Below, piece after piece: positions 45,201 through 52,672 of a stretch of DNA of 64,000 nt (position 1 is its first letter; each line of letters starts with the position of its first letter). The position numbers were made by a program, and so were the translations under genes. The stretch lies in the NCBI GenBank assembly GCA_027493525.1, contig JAOSKN010000003.1, positions 186,001-250,000 of the forward strand. Direction: 5' to 3'. The notes beneath the pieces were generated by a model. The model ran no database searches and was not told the origin of the DNA. It saw nothing but the letters and a program-made list of their open reading frames with translations. The DNA is from Planctomycetota bacterium (GTDB lineage: Bacteria > Planctomycetota > SZUA-567 > H5-PLA8).

Positions 45201-45908
45201 CTACTTGCCGTCCGCCGCGCGCACGGTCTGCTCGATGACGATCTTCAGCGCCGCCTGCAGCTTCTCCGGAGTGAAGGTTCCGCCGGCCGGGTCGGGCGTG
45301 CCGAAATCGGGCACGTGCACGAACCCGCGGCGCACCAGCGGCGGCGCGTTCTCGCCGCGCGGCAGCGCCATCAGCCGGTAGAAGCATTCGTTGCACAGGT
45401 AGCCGCCGGCGTCGTCGCTGCTGGCCGCGCCGATTTTGGCTTCCTTCAAGGCCGCCAGGATCTCGGCCGCCGGCAACGAGGTCGGCAACGCCTCCGGGCC
45501 GTTGGGCTCGATCTCCTTGCGCGTGGGGCGCACGCCCTTGTTGTCCGGCGGGCGCGCGGGGTGATAGCCGTTGCGCGCGAGCGTCTCGATCCGGACGACG
45601 GCGGTCCCGACGCCGCAGGAGATCACCGCGCGCGGCTTGTGCTTGGCGATCGCGTCGTAGAGCGGCTTGGTCATTTCGTCGTAAACCACCGGGAGCAGCG
45701 CGGTCGCGATGCGGTAGCCTCCAAGCTCCTGGCCCTCGAAGGCCTTGACCGTCTCCCAGCTCGCGTTGACCTTGAGCCCGCCGAAGGGCTCGAACCCGGT
45801 CAGCAGCAGGACGGGCTTTTCGGCCGCCGCTTCGCCGGCAAGCAGCGCCGCCGGAGGAAACGCCGCGGCAAGCAGGAGCGCAAGGAAGAAACGCCGGGAG
45901 AGCGGCAT
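45201..45908 (-). CDS. Exported pyroglutamyl peptidase (family C15)
   Basis: A 235-residue peptidase removing N-terminal pyroglutamate. The C15 triad is Glu108 (VVRIETLARN), Cys172 (GGYLCNECFY) and His198 (GFVHVPDFG); TGFEPFGG is the family opening. Unlike usual cytosolic members it has a signal peptide (LSRRFFLALLLAAAFPPAAL), so it should act outside the cytoplasm. It is 20 bp after the B12-binding mutase subunit gene. Confidence 0.9.
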   Translation of the reverse strand: MPLSRRFFLALLLAAAFPPAALLAGEAAAEKPVLLLTGFEPFGGLKVNASWETVKAFEGQELGGYRIATALLPVVYDEMTKPLYDAIAKHKPRAVISCGVGTAVVRIETLARNGYHPARPPDNKGVRPTRKEIEPNGPEALPTSLPAAEILAALKEAKIGAASSDDAGGYLCNECFYRLMALPRGENAPPLVRRGFVHVPDFGTPDPAGGTFTPEKLQAALKIVIEQTVRAADGK

Positions 45909-45928
45909 GCGAGCGCCTCGAAGGTTGT

Positions 45929-46366
45929 TTATCCGCCGCGCGCGTGCTTCGCGGCGAAATGCCGGTCCAGGAACTCCACGATCGTCCGGGTGTCCGTGCC
46001 GGGCCCGAAGACCGCGCCGACGCCGAGCTTCTTCAGCTCCTGCTCGTCCTGCGGGGGAATGATCCCGCCTCCGAAGACGAGCACGTCGCCCATGCCTTCC
46101 TTGCGCAGGCCTTCCATCACCGCCGGAAAGAGCGTCATGTGCGCGCCGGAGAGGATCGAGAGCCCCACGGCTTCGACGTCCTCCTGAAGCGCCGCCTCGA
46201 CGACCGCCTCCGGTTCCTGATGCAGGCCGGTATAGATGACTTCGTACCCGGCTTCGGTCAGCGCGCGGACGACGACCTTCGCGCCGCGGTCGTGCCCGTC
46301 CAGGCCCGGCTTGGCGATCAGTACGCGATGACGGCGGTTGGGGTGCTGCGGCGTGGGGTCGGCCAT
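45929..46366 (-). CDS. Methylmalonyl-CoA mutase small, B12-binding subunit
   Basis: A 145-residue cobalamin-binding protein. The DxHxxG motif is seen as GLDGHDRGAK (His25 ligates cobalt), with LSILSGAHMTLFP and VFGGGIIPPQDEQEL. It partners the large catalytic subunit encoded 1.4 kb upstream in the same unit; the split form is known from archaea and several bacteria. Together they interconvert methylmalonyl- and succinyl-CoA, or a related acyl pair. Confidence 0.94.
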   Translation of the reverse strand: MADPTPQHPNRRHRVLIAKPGLDGHDRGAKVVVRALTEAGYEVIYTGLHQEPEAVVEAALQEDVEAVGLSILSGAHMTLFPAVMEGLRKEGMGDVLVFGGGIIPPQDEQELKKLGVGAVFGPGTDTRTIVEFLDRHFAAKHARGG

Positions 46367-46421
46367 GGGCCAAATTTGTAACCAACCCCGCGCGCTCGCG
46401 CAACTGGAGCCGGGCGGGGCG

Positions 46422-46667
46422 CTACCGCGAGGTGAGCCAACCTACGACGGCCAGAAGGACCGGCAGGACGAAGGCCAGCACCACCAGCAGGCCCGCGATA
46501 ACGAAAATCCGCGGGATGCGCCGGGGCGAATCCTCCGCGCCCAGCCCGAACGGCCCCTTCCCGTCGGTGTAATGGCGGCAGTACGGGCACTCCGCCACAT
46601 CGGGGAAGATGGAGCGGTTGCAGTAGGTGCAGGTCTCGTATTCGCCCGGATCCATGGCAAGGTCCAT
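46422..46667 (-). CDS. Small zinc-ribbon single-pass membrane protein
   Basis: An 81-residue protein. Two CxxC knuckles (CTYCNRSIF; CPYCRHYTD) form a zinc ribbon, followed by one membrane helix (IFVIAGLLVVLAFVLPVLLA). The first ATG, 46667, is used; a second Met follows at residue 5. Function unknown. It sits in the gap between the two mutase subunit genes. Confidence 0.75.
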   Translation of the reverse strand: MDLAMDPGEYETCTYCNRSIFPDVAECPYCRHYTDGKGPFGLGAEDSPRRIPRIFVIAGLLVVLAFVLPVLLAVVGWLTSR

Positions 46668-46689
46668 GGTATTAGGCTGGGCGCTAGAC

Positions 46690-47001
46690 TCAAGCCGCGG
46701 CCCTCCGCCGTTCCCAGCGCCGCAGCAACGCCTCGAAGGTGAACGCGACCACGAACAGGATCGCCAGCCAGAAGCCGGCGTTGAAGACGATCGCTCCCGA
46801 ATCCCAGACGATGCCGTTGACGAGCTCGCCGTGAAGCTCCCGGGCGATAGGCATCGGCCAGCCGCGGACGGTATCGAGGAAGAAGGGGGAAAGGTTGAAC
46901 CAAAGTCCCGCGCCGCCGGCGAACATCAGCACGACGCAGGTGGAGAGATGCAACTGAAGCGGCGCGCGGGACGGCGGCGGCTCCCGTCGCGCGCGGGTCA
47001 T
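46690..47001 (-). CDS. Small two-helix membrane protein, paralogue A
   Basis: 103 residues from the ATG at 47001 (MTRARREPPPSRAPLQLHLS). Helices at about 17-40 (STCVVLMFAGGAGLWFNL) and 70-95 (AGFWLAILFVVAFTFEALL). The Arg-rich start plus LHLST resembles small membrane proteins common in Planctomycetota. ATG and upstream stop overlap as ATGA, so it is coupled to its paralogue. Confidence 0.75.
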   Translation of the reverse strand: MTRARREPPPSRAPLQLHLSTCVVLMFAGGAGLWFNLSPFFLDTVRGWPMPIARELHGELVNGIVWDSGAIVFNAGFWLAILFVVAFTFEALLRRWERRRAAA

Positions 47002-47333
47002 CGGGGGCGCCTGTTGAAGCTGGCCGGACCCGTGGATCGTGCGGCGATGATTGCTTCGGAGAACCAGGCCGCGAAAAAGAGCGGGAGCAACCAGAAAGCA
47101 AGGTTTGCCAGGATGCCGGAAATCCTCCAAGTCCTGGCGCCGTAATCCTTGATATCGCCGTGGTCGGTCAGGTATATCGTCATTGGGCCGTCGCCGCGTT
47201 CTTCGATTTCAATTGGCCAGCCGCGCAATCCGCCTGACCCTCTGTTGTAGAGGTTCAGGCCTAGTGCCAAGGCGGCCAAACTCATCAAGAGCAGGCAGGT
47301 TGAGAGGTGAAGCCGGTAGCGCGCGCGGGTCAT
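46998..47333 (-). CDS. Small two-helix membrane protein, paralogue B
   Basis: 111 residues (MTRARYRLHLSTCLLLMSLA). Same plan as its downstream neighbour: MTRAR, LHLSTC, an N-terminal helix, a polar loop (LTDHGDIKDYGARTW) and a second helix (FWLLPLFFAAWFSEAIIAA). A tandem duplication is likely. Start overlaps the upstream gene stop by ATGA. Confidence 0.75.
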   Translation of the reverse strand: MTRARYRLHLSTCLLLMSLAALALGLNLYNRGSGGLRGWPIEIEERGDGPMTIYLTDHGDIKDYGARTWRISGILANLAFWLLPLFFAAWFSEAIIAARSTGPASFNRRPR

Positions 47334-47665
47334 TCTTCGCGCCTCCGCTCCTTGCCTTCTTTCCGGTCCCTGCGCTCCCGCCGTTTGGCCGGGCTGACCA
47401 CCTTGAGCCTGCTGCCGGCCGGCACGTCCGCCGAAGCCAGCCCGTCCACCAGCAGGTCGCCCACCGGGCGCGTCTCCGAAGGATAGATCTCCAGCACGCA
47501 GGTCCGCCGCATCCCGCCGTCGGGCTTGACGATCTGGACGATGTCGCGCTCGTGGACCTCGAAGTCCGGCGCGGTCTCCGCCGCGCCGACCAGAAGCAGG
47601 CCCTGGCCGACGACCTCATAGGTCTTCTCGATCAGATACCAGGATTCGCCGTCGGGAGGAGGCAT
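47330..47665 (-). CDS. Small hypothetical beta-rich protein
   Basis: 111 residues from the ATG at 47665 (MPPPDGESWYLIEKTYEVVG). Alternating hydrophobics (DIVQIVKPDGGMRRTCVLEI; DVPAGSRLKVVSPA) suggest a beta barrel; the C-terminus is strongly basic. Family not recognised. Coupled by ATGA to the membrane-protein pair. Confidence 0.6.
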   Translation of the reverse strand: MPPPDGESWYLIEKTYEVVGQGLLLVGAAETAPDFEVHERDIVQIVKPDGGMRRTCVLEIYPSETRPVGDLLVDGLASADVPAGSRLKVVSPAKRRERRDRKEGKERRREE

Positions 47666-47695
47666 GGAAGAGACTCTGCGCAATGGCCAGCCAGG

Positions 47696-47730
47696 ATCAA
47701 TCGTCAATCCAAAATCGTCAATCGTCAGAC
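47696..47730. repeat. Heptanucleotide array at mutase gene 3' end
   Basis: Five 7-bp units in register: ATCAATC (47696), GTCAATC (47703), CAAAATC (47710), GTCAATC (47717), GTCAGAC (47724). It abuts and slightly overlaps the mutase stop region at 47725. Confidence 0.65.
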
Positions 47731-49371
47731 CGCCGCGAGCTTCCGGTACTCGCCCCAGACCTTGCGGCAGACGTCGCACATCTCGCCCTGCGTGACGCGA
47801 ACGCGCGCGCAGTCCACCAGCGCGGCCATCACGTTCCGGTCGCCGCCGCGGCAGGCGGCTTCCAGCTTGCGCAGCGCGGCCTCGACCTTCAGCGAGTCGC
47901 GTTCGGCCCGCGTCCGTTGCACGTTCTTTTTCTGCTCCTCTTCGAGCTTCGGGTCGATGTACAGGATCGGCGGCTCGACGGACTCGGTCTCGTAGCAGTT
48001 CACGCCGACGACCTTGCGCTTCCCGGACTCGGCTTCCTTCTGCTGCTGGAAGCTCGACTTGGCGATCTCGCGCCGGAAGAAGCCGCTGTCGATGGCCGCG
48101 AACATCCCGCCCAACTCCTCGATCCGCTTGAAGTAGGCGTAGGCTTCCCGTTCCAGGCGGTCGGTGAGCGCCTCGACGTAGTAGCTCCCGCCCAGCGGGT
48201 CGATCACGTGCGCCGCGCCGGTCTCGTGCGCGATGATCTGCTGCGTGCGCAGCGCGATCTGCGCGGCCTTCTCCGTCGGCAGCGCCAGCGCCTCGTCGTA
48301 GCTGTTCGTGTGCAGGCTCTGCGTCCCGCCCAGCACCGCCGCCAGCGCCTCCACCGCCGTGCGCACGATGTTGTTCTCGGCTTGCTGCGCGGTGAGGCTC
48401 ACGCCGGCCGTCTGCGCGTGCGTGCGCAGCAGCAGCGACTTGGCGCTCTTCGCGCCGCGCTTCTTCAGTTCCCGCGCCCAGATCCGCCGCGCCGCGCGGA
48501 ACTTCGCGATCTCCTCGAAGAAATCGATGTGCACGTCGAAGAAGAAGCTCAGCCGCGGCGCGAAGTCGTCAAGCTCCAGCCCCGCCTTGACGCCCTCGTC
48601 GATGTAGCACAGGCCGTCGGCGAGCGTGAAGGCCAGCTCCTGCCCGGCGGTGCTCCCGGCCTCGCGGATGTGGTATCCGCTGATCGAGACCGTGTTCCAC
48701 TGCGGCACATGGTCGCGCCCATACTTGAAGATGTCGGTGATGATCCGCAGCGACGGCTCGGGCCCGATCAGCCACGAGTTCTGCGCGTGGTACTCTTTAA
48801 GGATGTCGTTCTGGATCGTCCCGCGGAGTTTCTCGCCCGGCACGCCTTGGCGCTCGGCGGCGGCGATGTAGAAAGCCCAGAGCATCGCCGCGGGGCCGTT
48901 GATCGTCATCGAGGTGCTGACCTGGTCGAGCGGGATGCCGTCGAAGAGCCGCGCCATGTCGTCGACGCTGTCGATGGCCACGCCGCAGCGCCCGACCTCG
49001 CCCCGGCTGCGCGAATGGTCGCTGTCGTAGCCCATCAGGGTGGGGAAGTCGAAGGCGACGGAGAGCCCCGTCTGGCCGTGCTCGAGCAGGTACTTGAAGC
49101 GCGCGTTGGTCTCGGCGGCGGTCCCGAAGCCGGCGAACTGGCGCATCGTCCAGAGCCGCCCGCGGTACATCGTCGCGTGGACGCCGCGCGTGAAGGGGAA
49201 CTCGCCCGGCAGCCCCAGGTCGCGCGCGTGGTCCTGGCCGGCCACGTCGGCGGGCGTGTAGAGCGGCTTGACGTCGTTCCCGCTGAGCGTCTTGAAGTAC
49301 CCGTCGCGGCGCTCGGGGAGCTTCGGGTACTGCTCCTCGTACGCGCGCAGCGCTTTCTCGAAGTCGGACAT
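47725..49371 (-). CDS. Methylmalonyl-CoA mutase large, catalytic subunit
   Basis: 548 residues, matching the TIGR00641 large-chain length and lacking the B12 domain, which is on a separate small gene downstream. Marks include PFTRGVHATMYRGRLWTMRQ, AGFGTAAETNARFKYLLEHG, VSISGYHIREAGSTAGQEL and RTHAQTAGVSLTAQQ. It rearranges methylmalonyl-CoA and succinyl-CoA; isobutyryl-CoA mutase activity cannot be excluded from the active-site residues I can see. First gene of the 41.8-49.4 kb unit. Confidence 0.94.
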   Translation of the reverse strand: MSDFEKALRAYEEQYPKLPERRDGYFKTLSGNDVKPLYTPADVAGQDHARDLGLPGEFPFTRGVHATMYRGRLWTMRQFAGFGTAAETNARFKYLLEHGQTGLSVAFDFPTLMGYDSDHSRSRGEVGRCGVAIDSVDDMARLFDGIPLDQVSTSMTINGPAAMLWAFYIAAAERQGVPGEKLRGTIQNDILKEYHAQNSWLIGPEPSLRIITDIFKYGRDHVPQWNTVSISGYHIREAGSTAGQELAFTLADGLCYIDEGVKAGLELDDFAPRLSFFFDVHIDFFEEIAKFRAARRIWARELKKRGAKSAKSLLLRTHAQTAGVSLTAQQAENNIVRTAVEALAAVLGGTQSLHTNSYDEALALPTEKAAQIALRTQQIIAHETGAAHVIDPLGGSYYVEALTDRLEREAYAYFKRIEELGGMFAAIDSGFFRREIAKSSFQQQKEAESGKRKVVGVNCYETESVEPPILYIDPKLEEEQKKNVQRTRAERDSLKVEAALRKLEAACRGGDRNVMAALVDCARVRVTQGEMCDVCRKVWGEYRKLAAV

Positions 49372-49378
49372 GGATCCC

Positions 49379-49480
49379 TCGTAGCGCCGGCGTCCCGCCG
49401 GCCGTATCGCCGCCGTCCCGGCGGCCTCTTTCGCACCGCGGGCGTCCCGCCCGTCCGTAAAGCCGGCCTGACTTCGTACC
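49379..49480. repeat. Cluster of 17-bp palindromes upstream of the mutase gene
   Basis: Three 7-3-7 palindromes lie at 49386-49402 (GCCGGCGTCCCGCCGGC), 49410-49426 and 49438-49454, with a decayed fourth near 49476. They fall in the first part of a 760-bp stretch (49372-50131) without an intact gene and could affect the mutase promoter. Confidence 0.55.
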
Positions 49481-49669
49481 GCGGGCGACAAGCCCATGCA
49501 GCCGCGAGCCTTAAATTGTATCCGAAGGGGCGGGAGAGGCAACGGGCGGTGGGGAGAAGACATCCAGCGGGCTGCGCACGCCGAGACGGGCTGTTGCATC
49601 ACGAGGTGCGAATCTTGGCCGACAGGAATCTTTTTGTAGCCCCTTGTAGAGTCCTGTAGCAGCCGATAA

Positions 49670-49921
49670 CTTCAGGGTGCGAATGCCGGAGCGTGTGATA
49701 TTGCTCCGGCATTCGAGCGGTCAGAGCAGTCCAGCAGCGCCGAGTTCCCAAGCGCTTGGGATACCGAACCGGCGGCTCATCCGCACGAGTTCGAAGAGGC
49801 ACAGGAACTTCGTGTCGACGAGATGTGGCGTTGGACCGGGAAAGGCTGGGGCGGGCTTCCGGACGGAACCTCGATCGTGGACCACCATCGTGGCGAACAA
49901 TCGGAGTCCGCAGACGAATAG
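49670..49921 (+). pseudogene. Truncated cassette ORF (C-terminal remnant)
   Basis: One frame reads as a believable protein end, EFPSAWDTEPAAHPHEFEEA then EMWRWTGKGWGG and a stop at 49919-49921, yet it has no start codon before a TAA at 49667. A 13-bp-stem hairpin (49680-49692 with 49703-49715) and the palindrome CCCAAGCGCTTGGG (49747-49760) lie within. A degenerate attC follows, so this may be a broken first cassette. The parent protein is not recognised. Confidence 0.35.
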
Positions 49922-49924
49922 GCC

Positions 49925-49966
49925 GCCTGACAAGCCGCTGCAACCGACGAGCGGCGAGCGTAACGT
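49925..49966 (+). mobile_element. Degenerate integron attC-like site
   Basis: GCCTGAC (inverse-core-like, 49925-49931), a stem GCCGCT/AGCGGC (49934-49939 with 49950-49955) around GCAACCGACG, then GAGCGTAACG where a GTTRRRY core is expected. It resembles an attC that has lost its right core. Confidence 0.4.
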
Positions 49967-50131
49967 GAGGAATCCGCGCATGAAGTATGCGGTATTGGAA
50001 CAGTCCATGCGCGTGCGATGGAACAAGCCGATGAAGCTGACAGTCGCCGTTGGCGCCAGCAGCTTATCGGCTACTCGTTCGGCGCCTTGACGGTGCCGCC
50101 GTGAATGAAGGAATGCGAGGAACCCTGAGAG

Positions 50132-51841
50132 ATGGCCAAGGCTGAAGCATCCGTCGAGGAACTCGTCGGCATGATAGAGCGCGGCGAGCTGCGTTTGCCG
50201 GAGATGCAGCGCCGTTATGTCTGGCGCTCCACCCGTGTTCGCGACCTTCTTGATTCGCTGTATCGCGGCTATCCGTCGGGTGCAATTCTGCTCTGGGAAA
50301 CCGACGAAGCCGTGCCGCTGCAAGAGTTCGCTGTCGAGCAGCAGAAGAACCCGTACCAGAGTACGAGGCTCTTACTCGACGGGCAGCAGAGGCTGACTTC
50401 ACTCTCCGCCGTGATTCGGGGAGAGCAAGTAAGTGTTCGCGGTCGGAAGAAACCAATCGAACTGCTATTCAACTTGGACCATCCTGAGCAGCTTGCAGTG
50501 GTCACCGAGGTCAACGAGGACGGTGACGATGAGACCGATGACGACGAATTGATCGACGATGAGGCCGATTCGAGCGAGGACGAGTTGCAGAAGCGCTTCG
50601 ACCGGATGACCTTCGTGGTCGGCACGCGCAAGCTCGAGCAATTGCCGCAGTGGGTGAAGGTCACTGAGGTATTCAAGTCCGACAGCGACGCGCCCTTCCT
50701 CAAGCGGGCCGGCGTCTCCGGCTTCGAGGACCCGAGGTGCGAGAAGTACAGCCAACGCCTCGCCCGGTTGCGCGGCATACGGAAGTACGTCTACCGAATG
50801 GACGTGCTCGAACGGAAACTCTCCTACGACGAGGTGACGGAAATCTTCGTCCGCGTGAACTCTCTCGGTGCCAAGTTGCGAAGTTCCGACCTGGCGCTGG
50901 CACAGATCACCGCCAAATGGCGCGGCGCACTCAAGACATTCCAAGCTTTCCAAGCGCAGTGCGGCAAGGCGGGCTTCGACCTCGATCTCGGATTGCACCT
51001 CAAGAATCTTGTCGCGTTTGCCACCGGTCAGTCTCGTTTTCTCACTGTGGGCGGGCTTCCGCTTGAGGCGCTACAGCGGGCATGGAAGGAATGCGTACCG
51101 GGCATGGAGTTCGCGCTGAACTTCCTACGGAGCAACGCTGGCATCGACAGCCCCGCGCTCTTGTCGTCACCCTTTCTGTTGGTGACGCTCGGATACTACG
51201 GCCACAAGCGGAACTATCACATCGCGCCGGAGGAGTCGCAGCGGTTGCGCTACTGGGTGCTCGTCGCGAATGCAAAAGGCCGGTACTCACGTGGCTCCAG
51301 CGAGACGCTGCTTGATCAGGATCTCGCCACATTGCGTGATGGCGGCGGCGCGAACGAGCTAACTGATCGCCTCAGACTGCAGGTAGGGCGCCTCGATGTA
51401 GCGCCGGAGGAATTGGAAGGTCGTAACCAACGCAGCGCTCTTTTCAAGACTATGTTTCTCGCTTTTCGGGCTGCCGGCGCAAAGGACTGGCGCTCCAACT
51501 TGGCCATCGCCCTAGATCACTCCGGCTCCAACCATCGCTTGCAGTTCCACCACATCTTTCCCAAGGCGGTTCTGAAGAGTTCGTACACGCAGCGCGAAGC
51601 CGATGACATCGCGAACCTCGCGTTCATAGGCGGTAAGACGAACCGACAGATCAGTGATAAGCCACCCGTACAGTACTTTCCGCCACTTATCGAGAAGTCC
51701 GGCCGCTCACCCTTCGAGGCCCAGTGCATTCCAACCGAGCCGACGCTTCTCAGCGCTGAGCGCTACAAGGACTTCCTAGCGGAAAGACGGAAGGCGGTGA
51801 CGCGTAGAGTGAATGAGTTCCTCGGCGGAGCCCAGTCGTGA
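50132..51841 (+). CDS. DUF262-HNH (GmrSD-like) nuclease, probable cassette-borne defence gene
   Basis: 569 residues. The N-terminal DUF262 domain shows LRLPEMQRRYVWRSTRVRDL and LLLDGQQRLTSLSAV, the ParB-like nucleotide-sensing motifs. A long acidic insert lies at about residues 125-150 (DGDDETDDDELIDDEADS). The C-terminal DUF1524-type HNH has HHIFPKAVL, ANLAFIGG and NRQISDKPP. GmrSD and BrxU of this type restrict phages with modified DNA; defence here is inferred. GC is lower than neighbours. It ends 32 bp before a clear attC, so it looks like an integron gene cassette. Confidence 0.9.
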   Translation: MAKAEASVEELVGMIERGELRLPEMQRRYVWRSTRVRDLLDSLYRGYPSGAILLWETDEAVPLQEFAVEQQKNPYQSTRLLLDGQQRLTSLSAVIRGEQVSVRGRKKPIELLFNLDHPEQLAVVTEVNEDGDDETDDDELIDDEADSSEDELQKRFDRMTFVVGTRKLEQLPQWVKVTEVFKSDSDAPFLKRAGVSGFEDPRCEKYSQRLARLRGIRKYVYRMDVLERKLSYDEVTEIFVRVNSLGAKLRSSDLALAQITAKWRGALKTFQAFQAQCGKAGFDLDLGLHLKNLVAFATGQSRFLTVGGLPLEALQRAWKECVPGMEFALNFLRSNAGIDSPALLSSPFLLVTLGYYGHKRNYHIAPEESQRLRYWVLVANAKGRYSRGSSETLLDQDLATLRDGGGANELTDRLRLQVGRLDVAPEELEGRNQRSALFKTMFLAFRAAGAKDWRSNLAIALDHSGSNHRLQFHHIFPKAVLKSSYTQREADDIANLAFIGGKTNRQISDKPPVQYFPPLIEKSGRSPFEAQCIPTEPTLLSAERYKDFLAERRKAVTRRVNEFLGGAQS

Positions 51842-51872
51842 GTTCACGGCAATCGAGCTCCCGCAGGCAGGC

Positions 51873-51932
51873 GCCGAACAACAGCATGCAGCGGACGGCG
51901 CTGCGCGCCGCCGCTGATGCTGAGCGTTAGGC
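51873..51932 (+). mobile_element. Integron attC site (60 bp) after the DUF262 gene
   Basis: Right core GTTAGGC (51926-51932) fits GTTRRRY exactly; left core GCCGAAC (51873-51879) fits RYYYAAC at six of seven. Stems CAGCAT/ATGCTG (51882-51887 with 51917-51922) and CAGCGG/CCGCTG (51889-51894 with 51911-51916) are perfect, with a single extrahelical G at 51888, the strand-choice mark of real attC sites. The apex is CGGCG/CGCCG. Confidence 0.85.
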
Positions 51933-51956
51933 GGATTCAGGATTCAGGAACGCGCA

Positions 51957-52267
51957 TGACGATCGTGATCGAGTCATATCTCACCGAGCGGAAGCTGGCG
52001 GCTGCCTTGCAGGAACTCGTGGGTGACCGGTGGGCCGGAGGGCAGGTGGCTCTTCAGGGCTCCCGCCGGCGATTCGATATGGCCTACCGGCCTAGTGGGC
52101 CTTCAATCTTGAATGCCGGGTTTCGTCGGCGCTTTTGGCCGTGCTCTTCGTTGCGCTCCGGTTGGCGTATCTTCTCGATACGCCGCCCCTTCGCGCGCCT
52201 CGATCACGACCAAAATCCCTCGACGCCACCTCGCCATTCAAGATTGAAGTCCCACTGGTGTCGTTAG
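51957..52267 (+). CDS. Short integron cassette ORF
   Basis: A 102-residue frame starting MTIVIESYLTERKLAAALQE, 24 bp after the attC core. The first 45 residues look genuinely coding; the rest is read from the long attC stem, and the stop TAG is inside the GTTAGGC core of the next site, a common cassette habit. Family unknown. The natural product may be shorter or altered by cassette fusion. Confidence 0.5.
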
Positions 52268-52269
52268 GC
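52090..52269 (+). mobile_element. Large integron attC site (about 180 bp)
   Basis: Right core GTTAGGC at 52263-52269; left core-like GCCTAGT at 52090-52096. CTTCAATCTTGAATG (52101-52115) is perfectly inverted at 52235-52249, flanked by TGGG/CCCA (52096-52099 with 52251-52254). The big loop folds further: TTTTGG.CGTG with CACG.CCAAAA and GGCGTATC/GATACGCC. Longer than most attC sites, which run roughly 57-140 bp. Confidence 0.75.
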
Positions 52270-52355
52270 CTGCATGACAACCATTCAAGTGTGGATTGTG
52301 CGGACGCTAACTCCCGTGGCGCGAACTGCCGCGAATACCACCCACAGGCGCCTTG

Positions 52356-52383
52356 TTGACCTCCGCGGCTTCCGCGCTACAGT
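52356..52383 (+). promoter_or_regulatory. Promoter of the DUF2442/DUF4160 pair, probably leaderless
   Basis: TTGACC (52356-52361), 16-bp spacer, TACAGT (52378-52383). The -10 box ends seven bases before the ATG at 52391 and no Shine-Dalgarno is seen, so transcription may start at the ATG. Own promoters are usual for toxin-type cassettes. Confidence 0.5.
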
Positions 52384-52390
52384 TTGTTGC

Positions 52391-52672
52391 ATGAGAATCG
52401 TCGAGGTTAGCGCTCAAAAGGGATTCAAGCTTTTCCTGCGATACTCCGATGGCGCGGAGGGCGTGGTTGATCTTTCCGCGCTTGCCGGGCAGGGCGTATT
52501 TGCCTCATGGCTCAAGCCGGGTGTCTTTGAACAAGTCAGGCTTGCGGAATCTGGCGCGCCGGAGTGGCCGGGAGAAATCGATTTGTGCCCGGACGCACTT
52601 TACCTGGAACTCACCGGCAAGACGGCCGAGGAAATCTTTCCGGCCCTGCGCAAAACATCGGCTCATGCCTGA
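52391..52672 (+). CDS. DUF2442 protein (putative antitoxin-like partner)
   Basis: 93 residues (MRIVEVSAQKGFKLFLRYSD). The DUF2442 pattern is clear: GVVDLSAL, then PEWPGEIDLCPDALYLELTG. DUF2442 genes regularly precede or follow DUF4160 genes, as here with an 8-bp overlap, and the pair is suspected to be a toxin-antitoxin module. Begins 122 bp after an attC core, so it may be the third cassette. Confidence 0.8.
   Translation: MRIVEVSAQKGFKLFLRYSDGAEGVVDLSALAGQGVFASWLKPGVFEQVRLAESGAPEWPGEIDLCPDALYLELTGKTAEEIFPALRKTSAHA

Noticed and set aside
49721..50323. 200-residue minus-strand frame before the DUF262 gene
   Set aside because: It overlaps the DUF262 gene start, crosses the attC-like site and shows no domain.
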